Shown piece after piece: positions 48,535 through 56,622 of a DNA stretch of 64,000 bases. How positions within the stretch are numbered: position 1 is the first letter of the stretch; every line of letters starts with the position of its first letter. This DNA comes from an uncultured Muribaculaceae bacterium (GTDB lineage Bacteria; Bacteroidota; Bacteroidia; Bacteroidales; Muribaculaceae): positions 62,001 through 126,000 of the forward strand of contig CAJUIT010000003.1 of assembly GCA_910586565.1 (NCBI GenBank), given 5' to 3'. The translations under genes were made by a program, and so were the position numbers. The notes beneath the pieces are model-generated. The model saw only the letters and a list, made by a program, of their open reading frames with translations. It searched no databases and was not told where the DNA came from.

Positions 48535-50187
48535 ATGAGAAAACTCCCCGTCATACTTCTTGCCGCCGCAACCGGCGCCGCCATGTTCACCGTGGCCGAA
48601 ACACGCAGCTCGAAAGGTGAGATTGCGCGTAACCTCGACATTTTTACCTCAATTTACAAGGCGTTGCAAACCAACTACGTCGATACAATCGACGCCGACA
48701 AATCAATGACCACGGCCATCGGTGCCATGCTCAACGAGATTGACCCCTACACCGAATATATTCCCGAAAAGGACCAGGATGAGTTCATGACCATCTCCAC
48801 CGGCGAATATGGGGGTATCGGCTCATATATCGGCGAGCGCGACGGCAACGTCTATGTAACCGAGCCGCGCAAAGGGTCGCCCGCCCAGAAAGCGGGGTTG
48901 CGTCCCGGCGACGTGTTCTATATCATCGACGGCGACACCGTGACGGGCCTCAAGAGCGCCGAGGTGAGCAAACGCCTCAAAGGTCAGGCCGGCACCGATG
49001 TGTCGGTGACGGTGAAACGCCCCTACGTGGCCGATTCGCTCCGCTCGTTCACCCTCACCCGAGAGAAAATTGAAATCGACCCCGTGCCCTACTACGGGGT
49101 GGTAAAAGGCAACATCGGCTATATTCAGCTCACCACTTTCAACGAGAAAACATTCGGGAAAACCCGCGATGCCCTTGAGGAGCTGAAAAAGAACCCCGAA
49201 GTGAAATCAATCGTGCTCGACCTCCGCGGCAACGGCGGCGGCCTGCTTGAGAGCGCCGTGCAAGTGGTGGGGCTTTTCGTTCCGAAAGGCACCGAGGTTG
49301 TGCGCACCCGTGGCAAGGGGCTCCTCAACGAGAAAATCTATAAAACCACACAGAATCCTGTCGACACGGAAATTCCTCTCGCTGTAATGGTGAACGGAGG
49401 GTCGGCCTCGGCCGCCGAGATTGTCACCGGGGCGTTGCAGGACCTCGACCGTGCCGTCATTGTGGGTGAGCGTTCCTTCGGCAAAGGACTCGTGCAGTCA
49501 ACCCGTCAGCTCCCCTACAACGGTCTGCTGAAAGTGACCATTGCCAAATACTACATCCCCTCGGGACGCCTGATTCAGGCCATCGACTACAGCCACCGCA
49601 ATGCCGACGGCTCGGTTGCACGCATCCCCGACAGCCTCACTACCGTGTGGCACACGGCTGCAGGGCGCGAGGTGCGCGACGGCGGTGGTATCACCCCCGA
49701 TGTGAAAGTGGAGTATCCCGAAGGGAACCGTCTGGTCTACAACATTGTGCGTGATAACTGGAGCTTCGATTTCGCCAACCGCTATGCGGCCACCCACGAT
49801 TCGGTGGGAGCGCCCGAGACCTTTGAAATCACCGACACTATTTTCAACGAGTTCAAAGCATTCATCGACCCGGCGAAATTCAAATATGACCGCACTTGCG
49901 AGCTTATTCTCGAACAGCTCGAGAAAGCCACAAAAACAGAGGGCTATCTCAACGACGAGGTGCAGGCTCAGCTCGATACCCTTAAGGTGATGCTGCGCCA
50001 CGACCTCAACCACGACCTCGACCTCAACCGCGCTACCATCAGCGAATATCTCGCATCGGAAATCCTGCAACGCTATTATTTCGACCGCGGTGCCATTATC
50101 GAAGCCCTCAAACACGACCAGGAGCTCGACTCGGCGGCCGCAGTGCTCAACACACCGGCTCGCTACAAGGCTATACTGAGCCGCTGA
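48535..50187 (+). CDS. S41 family carboxyl-terminal processing protease
   Basis: A 550-residue exported serine protease of the CtpA/Prc group. The signal is MRKLPVILLAAATGAAMFTVA. A PDZ domain (YGGIGSYIGERDG ... GSPAQKAGLRPGDVFYIIDGD) is followed by the S41 catalytic core: IVLDLRGNGGG, then the Ser in NGGSASAAEIV and the Lys in VGERSFGKGLVQ. A C-terminal helical extension of about 150 residues is present. It processes or degrades envelope proteins. Only 4 bp separate its stop from the mfd start, so the two are probably co-translated. Confidence 0.94.
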   Translation: MRKLPVILLAAATGAAMFTVAETRSSKGEIARNLDIFTSIYKALQTNYVDTIDADKSMTTAIGAMLNEIDPYTEYIPEKDQDEFMTISTGEYGGIGSYIGERDGNVYVTEPRKGSPAQKAGLRPGDVFYIIDGDTVTGLKSAEVSKRLKGQAGTDVSVTVKRPYVADSLRSFTLTREKIEIDPVPYYGVVKGNIGYIQLTTFNEKTFGKTRDALEELKKNPEVKSIVLDLRGNGGGLLESAVQVVGLFVPKGTEVVRTRGKGLLNEKIYKTTQNPVDTEIPLAVMVNGGSASAAEIVTGALQDLDRAVIVGERSFGKGLVQSTRQLPYNGLLKVTIAKYYIPSGRLIQAIDYSHRNADGSVARIPDSLTTVWHTAAGREVRDGGGITPDVKVEYPEGNRLVYNIVRDNWSFDFANRYAATHDSVGAPETFEITDTIFNEFKAFIDPAKFKYDRTCELILEQLEKATKTEGYLNDEVQAQLDTLKVMLRHDLNHDLDLNRATISEYLASEILQRYYFDRGAIIEALKHDQELDSAAAVLNTPARYKAILSR

Positions 50188-50191
50188 TTTT

Positions 50192-53100
50192 ATGGAAATC
50201 AATCAACTCGACCAACTTTTCATGACTCCGGCAAGACGCGACGCGCTTGCCGGAGCTCTTAAAATTGCCCGTCGCTCGAAGGTTGAGCTGCGCGGGCTTG
50301 CCGGCTCATCGCCCGCAATGGCGCTGGCCTCGCTGAAGGGGCTGAAACATCCGCTCATGGTGGTGGGCGACTCGCTCGACGATGCCGGCTACCTCTACCA
50401 CGACCTTGTGAAACTTCTCGGCGACGATGCCGTGATGATGTTCCCCTCGGCCTACAAACGCGACATTAAATATGGCCGTGTCGATCCCCCGTCGCAAATA
50501 ATGCGCATTGAAACCCTCAGCCATTGGAACGACGACCCCAAGTTGCGGGTGGTGGTGACCTATCCCGAGGCGATGGCCGAGAAGGTGGCCTCGCGCAACG
50601 ACCTGTCGGCACACACCCTCACATTGAAGGTTGGCGCTGAAATCGACCTGGAGCAAACTCAGCGGTGGCTCCGCGACAACGGATTCAAGGAGGAGGACTA
50701 CGTTTACGAGCCGGGGCATTTCGCCGTTCGCGGTTCCATCCTCGACATATTCGGCTATTCGAGCGAACTCCCGTTCCGCATCGACCTTTTTGGCGATGAA
50801 ATCGACTCAATCCGCACCTTCAACATCGAAACCCAGCTTTCGGAGCAAAAGGTTGATTCGGTGGCCATAACCGCCAACGTTGCAGGCAATGCTACATCGG
50901 GGAGGGAAAGCGTGCTCGATTTTGTGTCGCCCGACACGGTGATTGCCGTGCGCAGTGCCGACTACACCCTCAGCCGTGTGAGAGCCGTAACCTCCGAAAC
51001 CTTCAGCAGTTCGGCCATGATTGCCGATGAGGGGGATGCCTCGGCGATGGATAACCTTGTGGATGCCGATGCCTTCGAGGCCGCTTTCGGACGTTTCGCA
51101 ACGCTTCATTTCTCGGCGGCAACCGCCGATGCTTCAGGTGCCGATGTCACTTCGGCAAAAGGGAGCGCCGTGATTGATTTTCAATGCACCCCGCAGGGAC
51201 TTTATCACAAAAACTTCGACCTCATTTCCGATTCGTTCAAAAAGCTGCTGGCCGAGGGATATAAGCTCTATATCCTCTCCGACAGCGACAAGCAGATTGA
51301 GCGATTGAAAGCCATTTTTGCCGAGCGCGGCGACGAAATTCCATTCACCCCCGTGCTCTCAACGCTTCATGAGGGGTTTGTTGACCACGTCACACGCTGC
51401 TGTGTGTTCACCGACCATCAGATTTTCGACCGTTTCCACAAATACACCCTCAAAGGTGAGCGCGCCCGCAGCGGCAAGCTTGCCCTCTCGCTCAAGGAAC
51501 TTGCTGCCATAGAGACGGGCGACTACATTGTGCACGTCGACCACGGTGTGGGGAAATTCGGGGGTCTGCTGCGAACGCAGGTCAACGGCTCCACCCAGGA
51601 GATGATTAAACTCATCTACAAAAACAACGACTGCATTTTCGTGAGCATTCATGCCCTTCACAAGCTCGCCAAATACCGCGGCAAGGAGGGGGTGGAGCCC
51701 ACAGTCAACAAGCTCGGTTCCGGGGCGTGGAACCGGATGAAGGAGAAAACCAAGTCGAAACTCAAGGATATTGCCCGCGACCTCATAAAACTCTATGCCG
51801 CCCGCAAGGATGAGAAGGGATTCAGCTATTCCCCTGATTCCTATCTGCAGCAGGAGCTTGAGGCTTCGTTCATCTATGAAGATACCCCCGACCAGACAAC
51901 GGCTACAGCGGCGGTGAAGAAGGATATGGAGAGCCCGCGCCCGATGGACCGCCTGATTTGTGGTGACGTGGGTTTCGGCAAAACCGAGGTTGCCGTGCGA
52001 GCAGCTTTCAAGGCTGCCACCGACGGCAAGCAGGTGGCTGTGCTTGTGCCAACAACGGTGCTTGCCTATCAGCATTTCAACACCTTCAAGGAGCGGTTGG
52101 CCGACTTCCCGGTGAAGGTGGAATATCTGTCGCGCGCTCGCACCGCCAAGCAGTCGAAAGAGATTCTCAAAGACCTTGCCGAGGGGAAAATCGACATTCT
52201 CATCGGCACCCACCGCATTGTGGGGAAAGATGTGAAGTTCCACGACCTCGGACTGCTCGTTATCGACGAGGAACAGAAATTCGGCGTTGCAGTCAAGGAG
52301 AAACTCAAGCAACTGAAGGTGAATGTCGACACTCTCACCATGAGTGCCACCCCCATTCCGCGCACCCTCCAGTTCTCGCTGATGGGTGCCCGCGACCTCT
52401 CGGCGATCACCACGCCGCCCCCCAACCGCTATCCCATCCTCACCTCGGTGAACACCCTTACCGACGAGATTCTGGAGGAGGCTGTGAACTTCGAGCTCTC
52501 GCGCAACGGGCAGGCTTTCATCATCAACAACCGCATAGAGGGGCTTTATGAGCTTGAGGCGATGGTGAAACGTGTGGTGCCCGATGCCCGCACTCTTGTG
52601 GCTCACGGCCAGCTTCCCCCCGAAAAACTTGAAAAGGCAATCATCGATTTTGCCAACCACGACTACGATGTGCTTCTTGCCACAACCATCGTGGAGAGCG
52701 GCATCGACATGCCCAACGTCAACACAATCATTGTGAACAACGCCCAGAATTTCGGCCTCAGCGAGTTGCATCAGCTTCGTGGGCGTGTGGGGCGCTCGTC
52801 GCGCAAGGCTTTCTGCTATCTTATGGTGCCCCCGGGCAATCCGCTCACCCCCGTGGCACGTCGCCGCTTGCAGGCTATCGAGAGCTTCTCCGACCTCGGT
52901 TCGGGAATCCACATCGCCATGCAGGACCTCGATATCCGCGGTGCCGGCAACCTGCTCGGTGCCGAGCAGAGCGGTTTCATCGCCGACCTCGGTTACGAAA
53001 CCTATCAGAAAATACTCAAGGAGGCGGTTACCGAACTGCGCACCGAGGAGTTCTCCGATACATTCACCTCCGAAGAGCCCGAGGAGGAGAAAGATTTTGT

Positions 53101-53563
53101 GGCCGACTGCGTGATTGAAAGCGACATGGAACTGCTGCTCCCGGCGTGGTATGTGCCTCAGGAGAGCGAGCGCATCACCCTCTACCGCGAACTCGACAGC
53201 ATGGAACGTGAGATGGATATTCAGGAATTCCGCTCGCGCCTGCTCGACCGCTTTGGCAAGATTCCGCCTGAAACCGCCGAACTGATGCGTGTGCCGCGGC
53301 TCAGGCGCATGGCGCGCCAGCTCGGCATCGAGAAGGTGTCGCTCAAGCAGGGCATAATGTATCTTTATTTCGTCGACGACAGCAACAAGGCCTACTATCA
53401 GTCGCCGATGTTCGGGCGCCTTATCACCTACCTGCAACAGAATCCCCAACGGGTGAAAATCCGTGAGAAAAACAACCGCCGCAGTTTCGCTGTGACCAAT
53501 GTATCCACCGTTGAAACCGCAGTGGCAATCCTCTCGGAAATTCAAACGCTTCCGGTGTCGTGA
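50192..53563 (+). CDS. mfd: Transcription-repair coupling factor
   Basis: A 1123-residue ATP-dependent translocase that removes stalled RNA polymerase from lesions and recruits UvrA. The N-terminal UvrB-like part contains FAVRGSILDIFGYSSE. The CarD-like RNA-polymerase-interaction domain is at IVHVDHGVGKFGGL. The motor has the Walker A motif CGDVGFGKTEVAVRAA, the DEEQ box (VIDEEQKFGV), SATPIPRTL and the translocation motif GRVGRSSRKAFCY. The TRCF C-terminal domain follows. Length fits the family. It is 4 bp after the S41 protease gene. Confidence 0.96.
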   Translation: MEINQLDQLFMTPARRDALAGALKIARRSKVELRGLAGSSPAMALASLKGLKHPLMVVGDSLDDAGYLYHDLVKLLGDDAVMMFPSAYKRDIKYGRVDPPSQIMRIETLSHWNDDPKLRVVVTYPEAMAEKVASRNDLSAHTLTLKVGAEIDLEQTQRWLRDNGFKEEDYVYEPGHFAVRGSILDIFGYSSELPFRIDLFGDEIDSIRTFNIETQLSEQKVDSVAITANVAGNATSGRESVLDFVSPDTVIAVRSADYTLSRVRAVTSETFSSSAMIADEGDASAMDNLVDADAFEAAFGRFATLHFSAATADASGADVTSAKGSAVIDFQCTPQGLYHKNFDLISDSFKKLLAEGYKLYILSDSDKQIERLKAIFAERGDEIPFTPVLSTLHEGFVDHVTRCCVFTDHQIFDRFHKYTLKGERARSGKLALSLKELAAIETGDYIVHVDHGVGKFGGLLRTQVNGSTQEMIKLIYKNNDCIFVSIHALHKLAKYRGKEGVEPTVNKLGSGAWNRMKEKTKSKLKDIARDLIKLYAARKDEKGFSYSPDSYLQQELEASFIYEDTPDQTTATAAVKKDMESPRPMDRLICGDVGFGKTEVAVRAAFKAATDGKQVAVLVPTTVLAYQHFNTFKERLADFPVKVEYLSRARTAKQSKEILKDLAEGKIDILIGTHRIVGKDVKFHDLGLLVIDEEQKFGVAVKEKLKQLKVNVDTLTMSATPIPRTLQFSLMGARDLSAITTPPPNRYPILTSVNTLTDEILEEAVNFELSRNGQAFIINNRIEGLYELEAMVKRVVPDARTLVAHGQLPPEKLEKAIIDFANHDYDVLLATTIVESGIDMPNVNTIIVNNAQNFGLSELHQLRGRVGRSSRKAFCYLMVPPGNPLTPVARRRLQAIESFSDLGSGIHIAMQDLDIRGAGNLLGAEQSGFIADLGYETYQKILKEAVTELRTEEFSDTFTSEEPEEEKDFVADCVIESDMELLLPAWYVPQESERITLYRELDSMEREMDIQEFRSRLLDRFGKIPPETAELMRVPRLRRMARQLGIEKVSLKQGIMYLYFVDDSNKAYYQSPMFGRLITYLQQNPQRVKIREKNNRRSFAVTNVSTVETAVAILSEIQTLPVS

Positions 53564-53564
53564 T

Positions 53565-53596
53565 TTTGTGCGAAAGCATGGAAATGACTATCTTTG
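53565..53596 (+). promoter_or_regulatory. Promoter of the lipoprotein trio
   Basis: -33 TTTG at 53565-53568 and -7 TATCTTTG at 53589-53596, 20 bp apart, just past the mfd stop. The transcript should start near 53603, in an A/C-rich leader of about 45 nt. Confidence 0.75.
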
Positions 53597-53647
53597 CGCC
53601 CGATGACAAAACCTGAAACACAAATAACACAAATAAACACACTTGTA

Positions 53648-54097
53648 ATGGAAATGATTAAAAAATTCAATTGGCGCTGGCTCATGATGCTTGCCGCCGT
53701 GATGATGATGGGCGTGACAATGACCGCCTGTGGTGACGATGATGATGACGACGATGATGCTGTGGCCGGTTCGCTGGTAGGCATCTGGGCCGACTCGTAC
53801 GATCTGGCTCAAGGTTATGATGAAGTGTTTGCCACCAAAATCAATGCCGACGGCACCGGTGCAAGCGGCATCTGGACTATTCACAGCAAAACATTCACTG
53901 TTCCCGAAAACGATCCCGATGAGGAATTCGGTTACTACGAATGGTCGTTCTCCGATGGAGTGCTCACTATCGCAGGTAACGGAGAAGTTGCTTCGGCAGA
54001 GGTGGAAATGTCGGATGACGGCAAATCCATGCGTCTGATTTCTTATGATGAAGAGGATGACGAGTATTATTCAACCTATTGGATTAGAGTTCGATAA
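53648..54097 (+). CDS. Poly-Asp lipoprotein, paralogue 1 of 3
   Basis: A 149-residue lipoprotein. The signal MEMIKKFNWRWLMMLAAVMM leads to a Cys in TMTACG, directly followed by eight Asp. That acidic tract fits the Bacteroidota lipoprotein export signal for surface exposure. The mature part is beta-rich with INADGTGASGIW and a late MSDDGKSMRL, suggesting a small lipocalin-like barrel. The two following genes share the same signal and plan. The promoter places the start downstream of 53603; the ATG at 53648 matches the starts of the two paralogues. Confidence 0.82.
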   Translation: MEMIKKFNWRWLMMLAAVMMMGVTMTACGDDDDDDDDAVAGSLVGIWADSYDLAQGYDEVFATKINADGTGASGIWTIHSKTFTVPENDPDEEFGYYEWSFSDGVLTIAGNGEVASAEVEMSDDGKSMRLISYDEEDDEYYSTYWIRVR

Positions 54098-54125
54098 TAG
54101 AATAAATTAGGACTGTGACAATCTG

Positions 54126-54539
54126 ATGGAAATGATTAAGAAATTCAACTGGCGCTGGCTCATGATGCTTGCCGCCGTGATGATGATGGGCGTGACAATG
54201 ACTGCCTGCGGTGACGATGATGACGACGACGATGACAATGCCGCCCGCTCGGCTGTTGGCGTATGGGCCTGGGCCGACGCTCTCGGCAGCGGCGACAACA
54301 ATGTTGAAGCTATCCAGCTGCGCAGCGACGGCACCGGCTACGACGGCACCTGGAACGTGCGCGAAAAGAAATTCACTGCTTCTGAAGATATGGGCACATG
54401 GGAATATGATGGTGAAACAATGTATCTCTATCCCGAGGATGCTCACGCTTATTCATTCCGCTTTGAGATTTCCGACGACGGGAAATATGCCGTTCAATAC
54501 ATCGACGGTGACGTTATCGCCTACGTGAAGGTTCAGTAA
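54126..54539 (+). CDS. Poly-Asp lipoprotein, paralogue 2 of 3
   Basis: A 137-residue lipoprotein with a signal almost identical to its neighbours (MEMIKKFNWRWLMM...TACG) and eight Asp after the Cys. The mature part shares the scaffold VWAWAD ... LRSDGTGYDGTWNV ... FEISDDGKYAVQY ... YVKV with the third paralogue. It starts 28 bp after the first gene. Function is unknown; surface display is inferred. The near-identity of the signal-coding DNA, compared with the diverged bodies, suggests recent duplication or gene conversion. Confidence 0.82.
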   Translation: MEMIKKFNWRWLMMLAAVMMMGVTMTACGDDDDDDDDNAARSAVGVWAWADALGSGDNNVEAIQLRSDGTGYDGTWNVREKKFTASEDMGTWEYDGETMYLYPEDAHAYSFRFEISDDGKYAVQYIDGDVIAYVKVQ

Positions 54540-54557
54540 TCAATAATGACTAAATCA

Positions 54558-54980
54558 ATGGAAATGATTAAGAAACTCAATTGGCGCTGGCTCATGATGC
54601 TTGCTGCCGTGATGATGATGGGTGTGACAATGACCGCCTGCGGCGACGACGATGATGATGACGACAACGATGGCACTGGCCACCCCGCCGAATATGTGGG
54701 AGTGTGGGCTGATGCCGCCGAGCTTGCCGTTGGCCGCACAGTGGTGTTTGCCGTTAAACTTGATGCTGACGGCACCGGTCACGACGGTAAATGGGACACA
54801 CAGGCAGCAAAGTTCACCGTTGAAGATGAAGCCTGGAACTGGCGTGTGGACGGTAGCAAATTCTATCTCACCTACAAGGATAGCAATCCGGTTCAAGGCA
54901 GCTTTGTGATTTCCAAAGATGGCAAAACCGGAACAATGTATGTTGGTAATGACGCTGAAACTTTCGTGAAAGTGAAATAA
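54558..54980 (+). CDS. Poly-Asp lipoprotein, paralogue 3 of 3
   Basis: A 140-residue lipoprotein. The ATG at 54558 gives the shared signal (MEMIKKLNWRWLMM...TACG); an ATG at 54546 adds four residues. Seven Asp follow the Gly after the Cys. The mature part has VGVWADAAELAV, LDADGTGHDGKWDT, FVISKDGKTGTMY and FVKVK, the same scaffold as paralogue 2. A clear terminator follows. The function is unknown. Confidence 0.82.
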   Translation: MEMIKKLNWRWLMMLAAVMMMGVTMTACGDDDDDDDNDGTGHPAEYVGVWADAAELAVGRTVVFAVKLDADGTGHDGKWDTQAAKFTVEDEAWNWRVDGSKFYLTYKDSNPVQGSFVISKDGKTGTMYVGNDAETFVKVK

Positions 54981-55006
54981 ACGTCCATCACATTGATTCA
55001 ATAATA

Positions 55007-55043
55007 AATGCGCTGTGTCGATTCATGTTGACACAGCGCATTT
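55007..55043 (+). terminator. Terminator of the lipoprotein trio
   Basis: Arms AAATGCGCTGTGTC and GACACAGCGCATTT (14 bp) with a 10-nt loop, running into TTTTATATATT. Confidence 0.82.
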
Positions 55044-55056
55044 TATATATTCAGTC

Positions 55057-55241
55057 GGCGGTGTGTCAAAATGCAGAGATTTTGACACACCGCCTTGTTT
55101 TAATCCGGATTGTAAGGGTGCTGTCAGAATGGTTTGGATGGTAGGAGCTTGTGGGTGAGGTCGCCGGGAGCGTACTGAAGTACGTGACCGAGACCGAATC
55201 CCGCAAGCGACGACCCAGACGAGCCATTATGACACATCCTC
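55057..55241. repeat. Structured intergenic element, copy 2 (inverted)
   Basis: Reverse-orientation counterpart of 5325-5519. The terminal hairpin has 16-bp perfect arms (55057-55072 and 55079-55094). The large snapback part ends at 55241, 5 bp before the queC stop. Against copy 1, an A-T pair in the terminal stem (GCAGTGTGTC) is G-C here (GCGGTGTGTC), changed on both arms. The 53-codon frame is present on the minus strand (55066-55227). Confidence 0.8.
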
Positions 55242-55246
55242 GTGAA

Positions 55247-55990
55247 TCAGTCGAAATCGGCGGGATTGAGGCCGGCCGCCTCAAGCGCTTCATGACGCTC
55301 GGTGCAGGTGCCGCAGGTGCCGCAATGGTGCTCGCCGCCGCGGTAGCACGAATAGGTGTGGCGATAGTCAACACCGAGTTCAACGCCACGTTTCACAATG
55401 TCGTTTTTGCTCAGCGAGGTGTAGGGGCAGAAGAGGGTGATGTTTTCGTAGGTGCCTTCGGCAATCGCTTTCCCCATTGCGTCGACGAACCCCGGGCGGC
55501 AGTCGGGATAGATGGCATGGTCGCCCGAATGGTTGGCAAGCATGATGGTTGACAGGTGGCGGCTTTCGGCCAGTCCGGCAGCCACGGCCAGCATGATGCC
55601 GTTGCGGAAAGGCACCACTGTCGATTTCATGTTGGTGTCGTCGTAGTGGCCGTCGGGGATGGCGTCGGCCCCCTGCAAAAGCGAGCTTTCGAAATATTCG
55701 GCCATGAACATCAGCGGAATCTCGATGTGGGGGATGCCGAGGTTGCGGCAGTGCCAGCGGGCACATTCCGCCTCGCGTTCATTGTGGTTGGAACCATACA
55801 TGAATGTGACTGCAAGGGCAATGCGTGCCTTGAACTCGTAGAGCAGGGTGGTGGAGTCCATCCCGCCCGAAAGCACAATCAGGGCGTCGCGTCCTTTGGG
55901 GAATTGGGCGCGGTCGGTGGTGAACACGAGCTCCTCCTCTTTCGGGGGGAGGAACACTTCGGCCTGTTGGTGATGTGATTCCAGTGACAT
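55247..55990 (-). CDS. queC: 7-cyano-7-deazaguanine synthase
   Basis: A 247-residue ATP-dependent enzyme that makes preQ0 in queuosine synthesis. The PP-loop motif is ALIVLSGGMDSTTLLYEF (near residues 37-54). The C-terminal zinc site is CYRGGEHHCGTCGTCTERHEAL with four Cys. It includes an N-terminal extension of about 30 residues before the PP-loop. queF lies 15 bp upstream on the same strand, so the two form an operon for preQ1 production. Confidence 0.94.
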   Translation of the reverse strand: MSLESHHQQAEVFLPPKEEELVFTTDRAQFPKGRDALIVLSGGMDSTTLLYEFKARIALAVTFMYGSNHNEREAECARWHCRNLGIPHIEIPLMFMAEYFESSLLQGADAIPDGHYDDTNMKSTVVPFRNGIMLAVAAGLAESRHLSTIMLANHSGDHAIYPDCRPGFVDAMGKAIAEGTYENITLFCPYTSLSKNDIVKRGVELGVDYRHTYSCYRGGEHHCGTCGTCTERHEALEAAGLNPADFD

Positions 55991-56005
55991 ATCGTTAGGT
56001 GTGGT

Positions 56006-56479
56006 TCAATGGTTTTCGTTAAAGGCGGCGAGCATGCGTTTGCGTGCCATCTCGGCGTGGTCGTCGTCGCCGTAGTTGGCGAAGGGGTAGATTGCGATGC
56101 CTCCGCGCGGAGTGAAAATGCCTTTCACCTCGATGTAGCGCGGATTCATCAGCTTAATCAAGTCCTTCATGATGATGTTGACGCAATCCTCATGGAAATC
56201 GCCGTGGTTGCGGAATGAGAAAAGATAGAGTTTGAGGCTTTTGCTCTCCACCATATCCTCGCGCGGGATGTATTGGATGAGAATTTTGGCAAAATCGGGT
56301 TGCCCCGTCTTGGGGCAAAGAGAGGTAAACTCGGGGCAATTGAATGTCACGAGATACTCGTTTTCGGGGTGTTTGTTCTTGAATGTTTCAAGCACCTCGG
56401 GTGCGTAGCGGTCGGGGTAGCGGGTGCCTTGGTTTCCCAAGAGCGTAACCCCTTCAAGTTCATTTTCTGAGCGGCTCAT
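56006..56479 (-). CDS. queF: NADPH-dependent 7-cyano-7-deazaguanine reductase
   Basis: A 157-residue tunnel-fold enzyme that reduces the nitrile preQ0 to preQ1. With the ATG at 56479 the nucleophilic Cys is C55 in NCPEFTSLCPKTGQPDFA and the proton donor Asp is D62, the same numbering as the Bacillus enzyme. The QueF signature ESKSLKLYLFSFRN follows. A TTG two codons upstream opens the frame earlier but is less likely. It precedes queC; queD and queE are not in the window. Confidence 0.94.
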   Translation of the reverse strand: MSRSENELEGVTLLGNQGTRYPDRYAPEVLETFKNKHPENEYLVTFNCPEFTSLCPKTGQPDFAKILIQYIPREDMVESKSLKLYLFSFRNHGDFHEDCVNIIMKDLIKLMNPRYIEVKGIFTPRGGIAIYPFANYGDDDHAEMARKRMLAAFNENH

Positions 56480-56534
56480 GTTCAATAGTTTAAATTGGCG
56501 GCTTTGATGGTTGGAAGCTTTGGAGTTTTTTGAA

Positions 56535-56580
56535 GGTCTTTAGGGTCTTTAAGGTCTTTAACGACCCTAATGACCCTAAA
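56535..56580. repeat. Period-9 array, second locus
   Basis: Units GGTCTTTAG, GGTCTTTAA, GGTCTTTAA then GACCCTAAT, GACCCTAAA: the same 9-bp unit with an orientation switch. A weak period-7 tract (TGACTTC, TGTCTTC) follows at 56601-56614. Confidence 0.65.
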
Positions 56581-56622
56581 GTCCCATGCCTTCTGCTCTC
56601 TGACTTCTGTCTTCTTCCTTCT

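Noticed and set aside
51359..53545. A 728-codon open frame on the minus strand opposite mfd
   Set aside because: It lies fully antisense to a clear mfd gene, has no recognisable domains and is explained by the GC-rich codon usage of the sense strand.
53727..53760. Phase-variable microsatellite in the poly-Asp tracts
   Set aside because: GAT and GAC codons are mixed, so the DNA is not a perfect repeat, and all three tracts are in frame.
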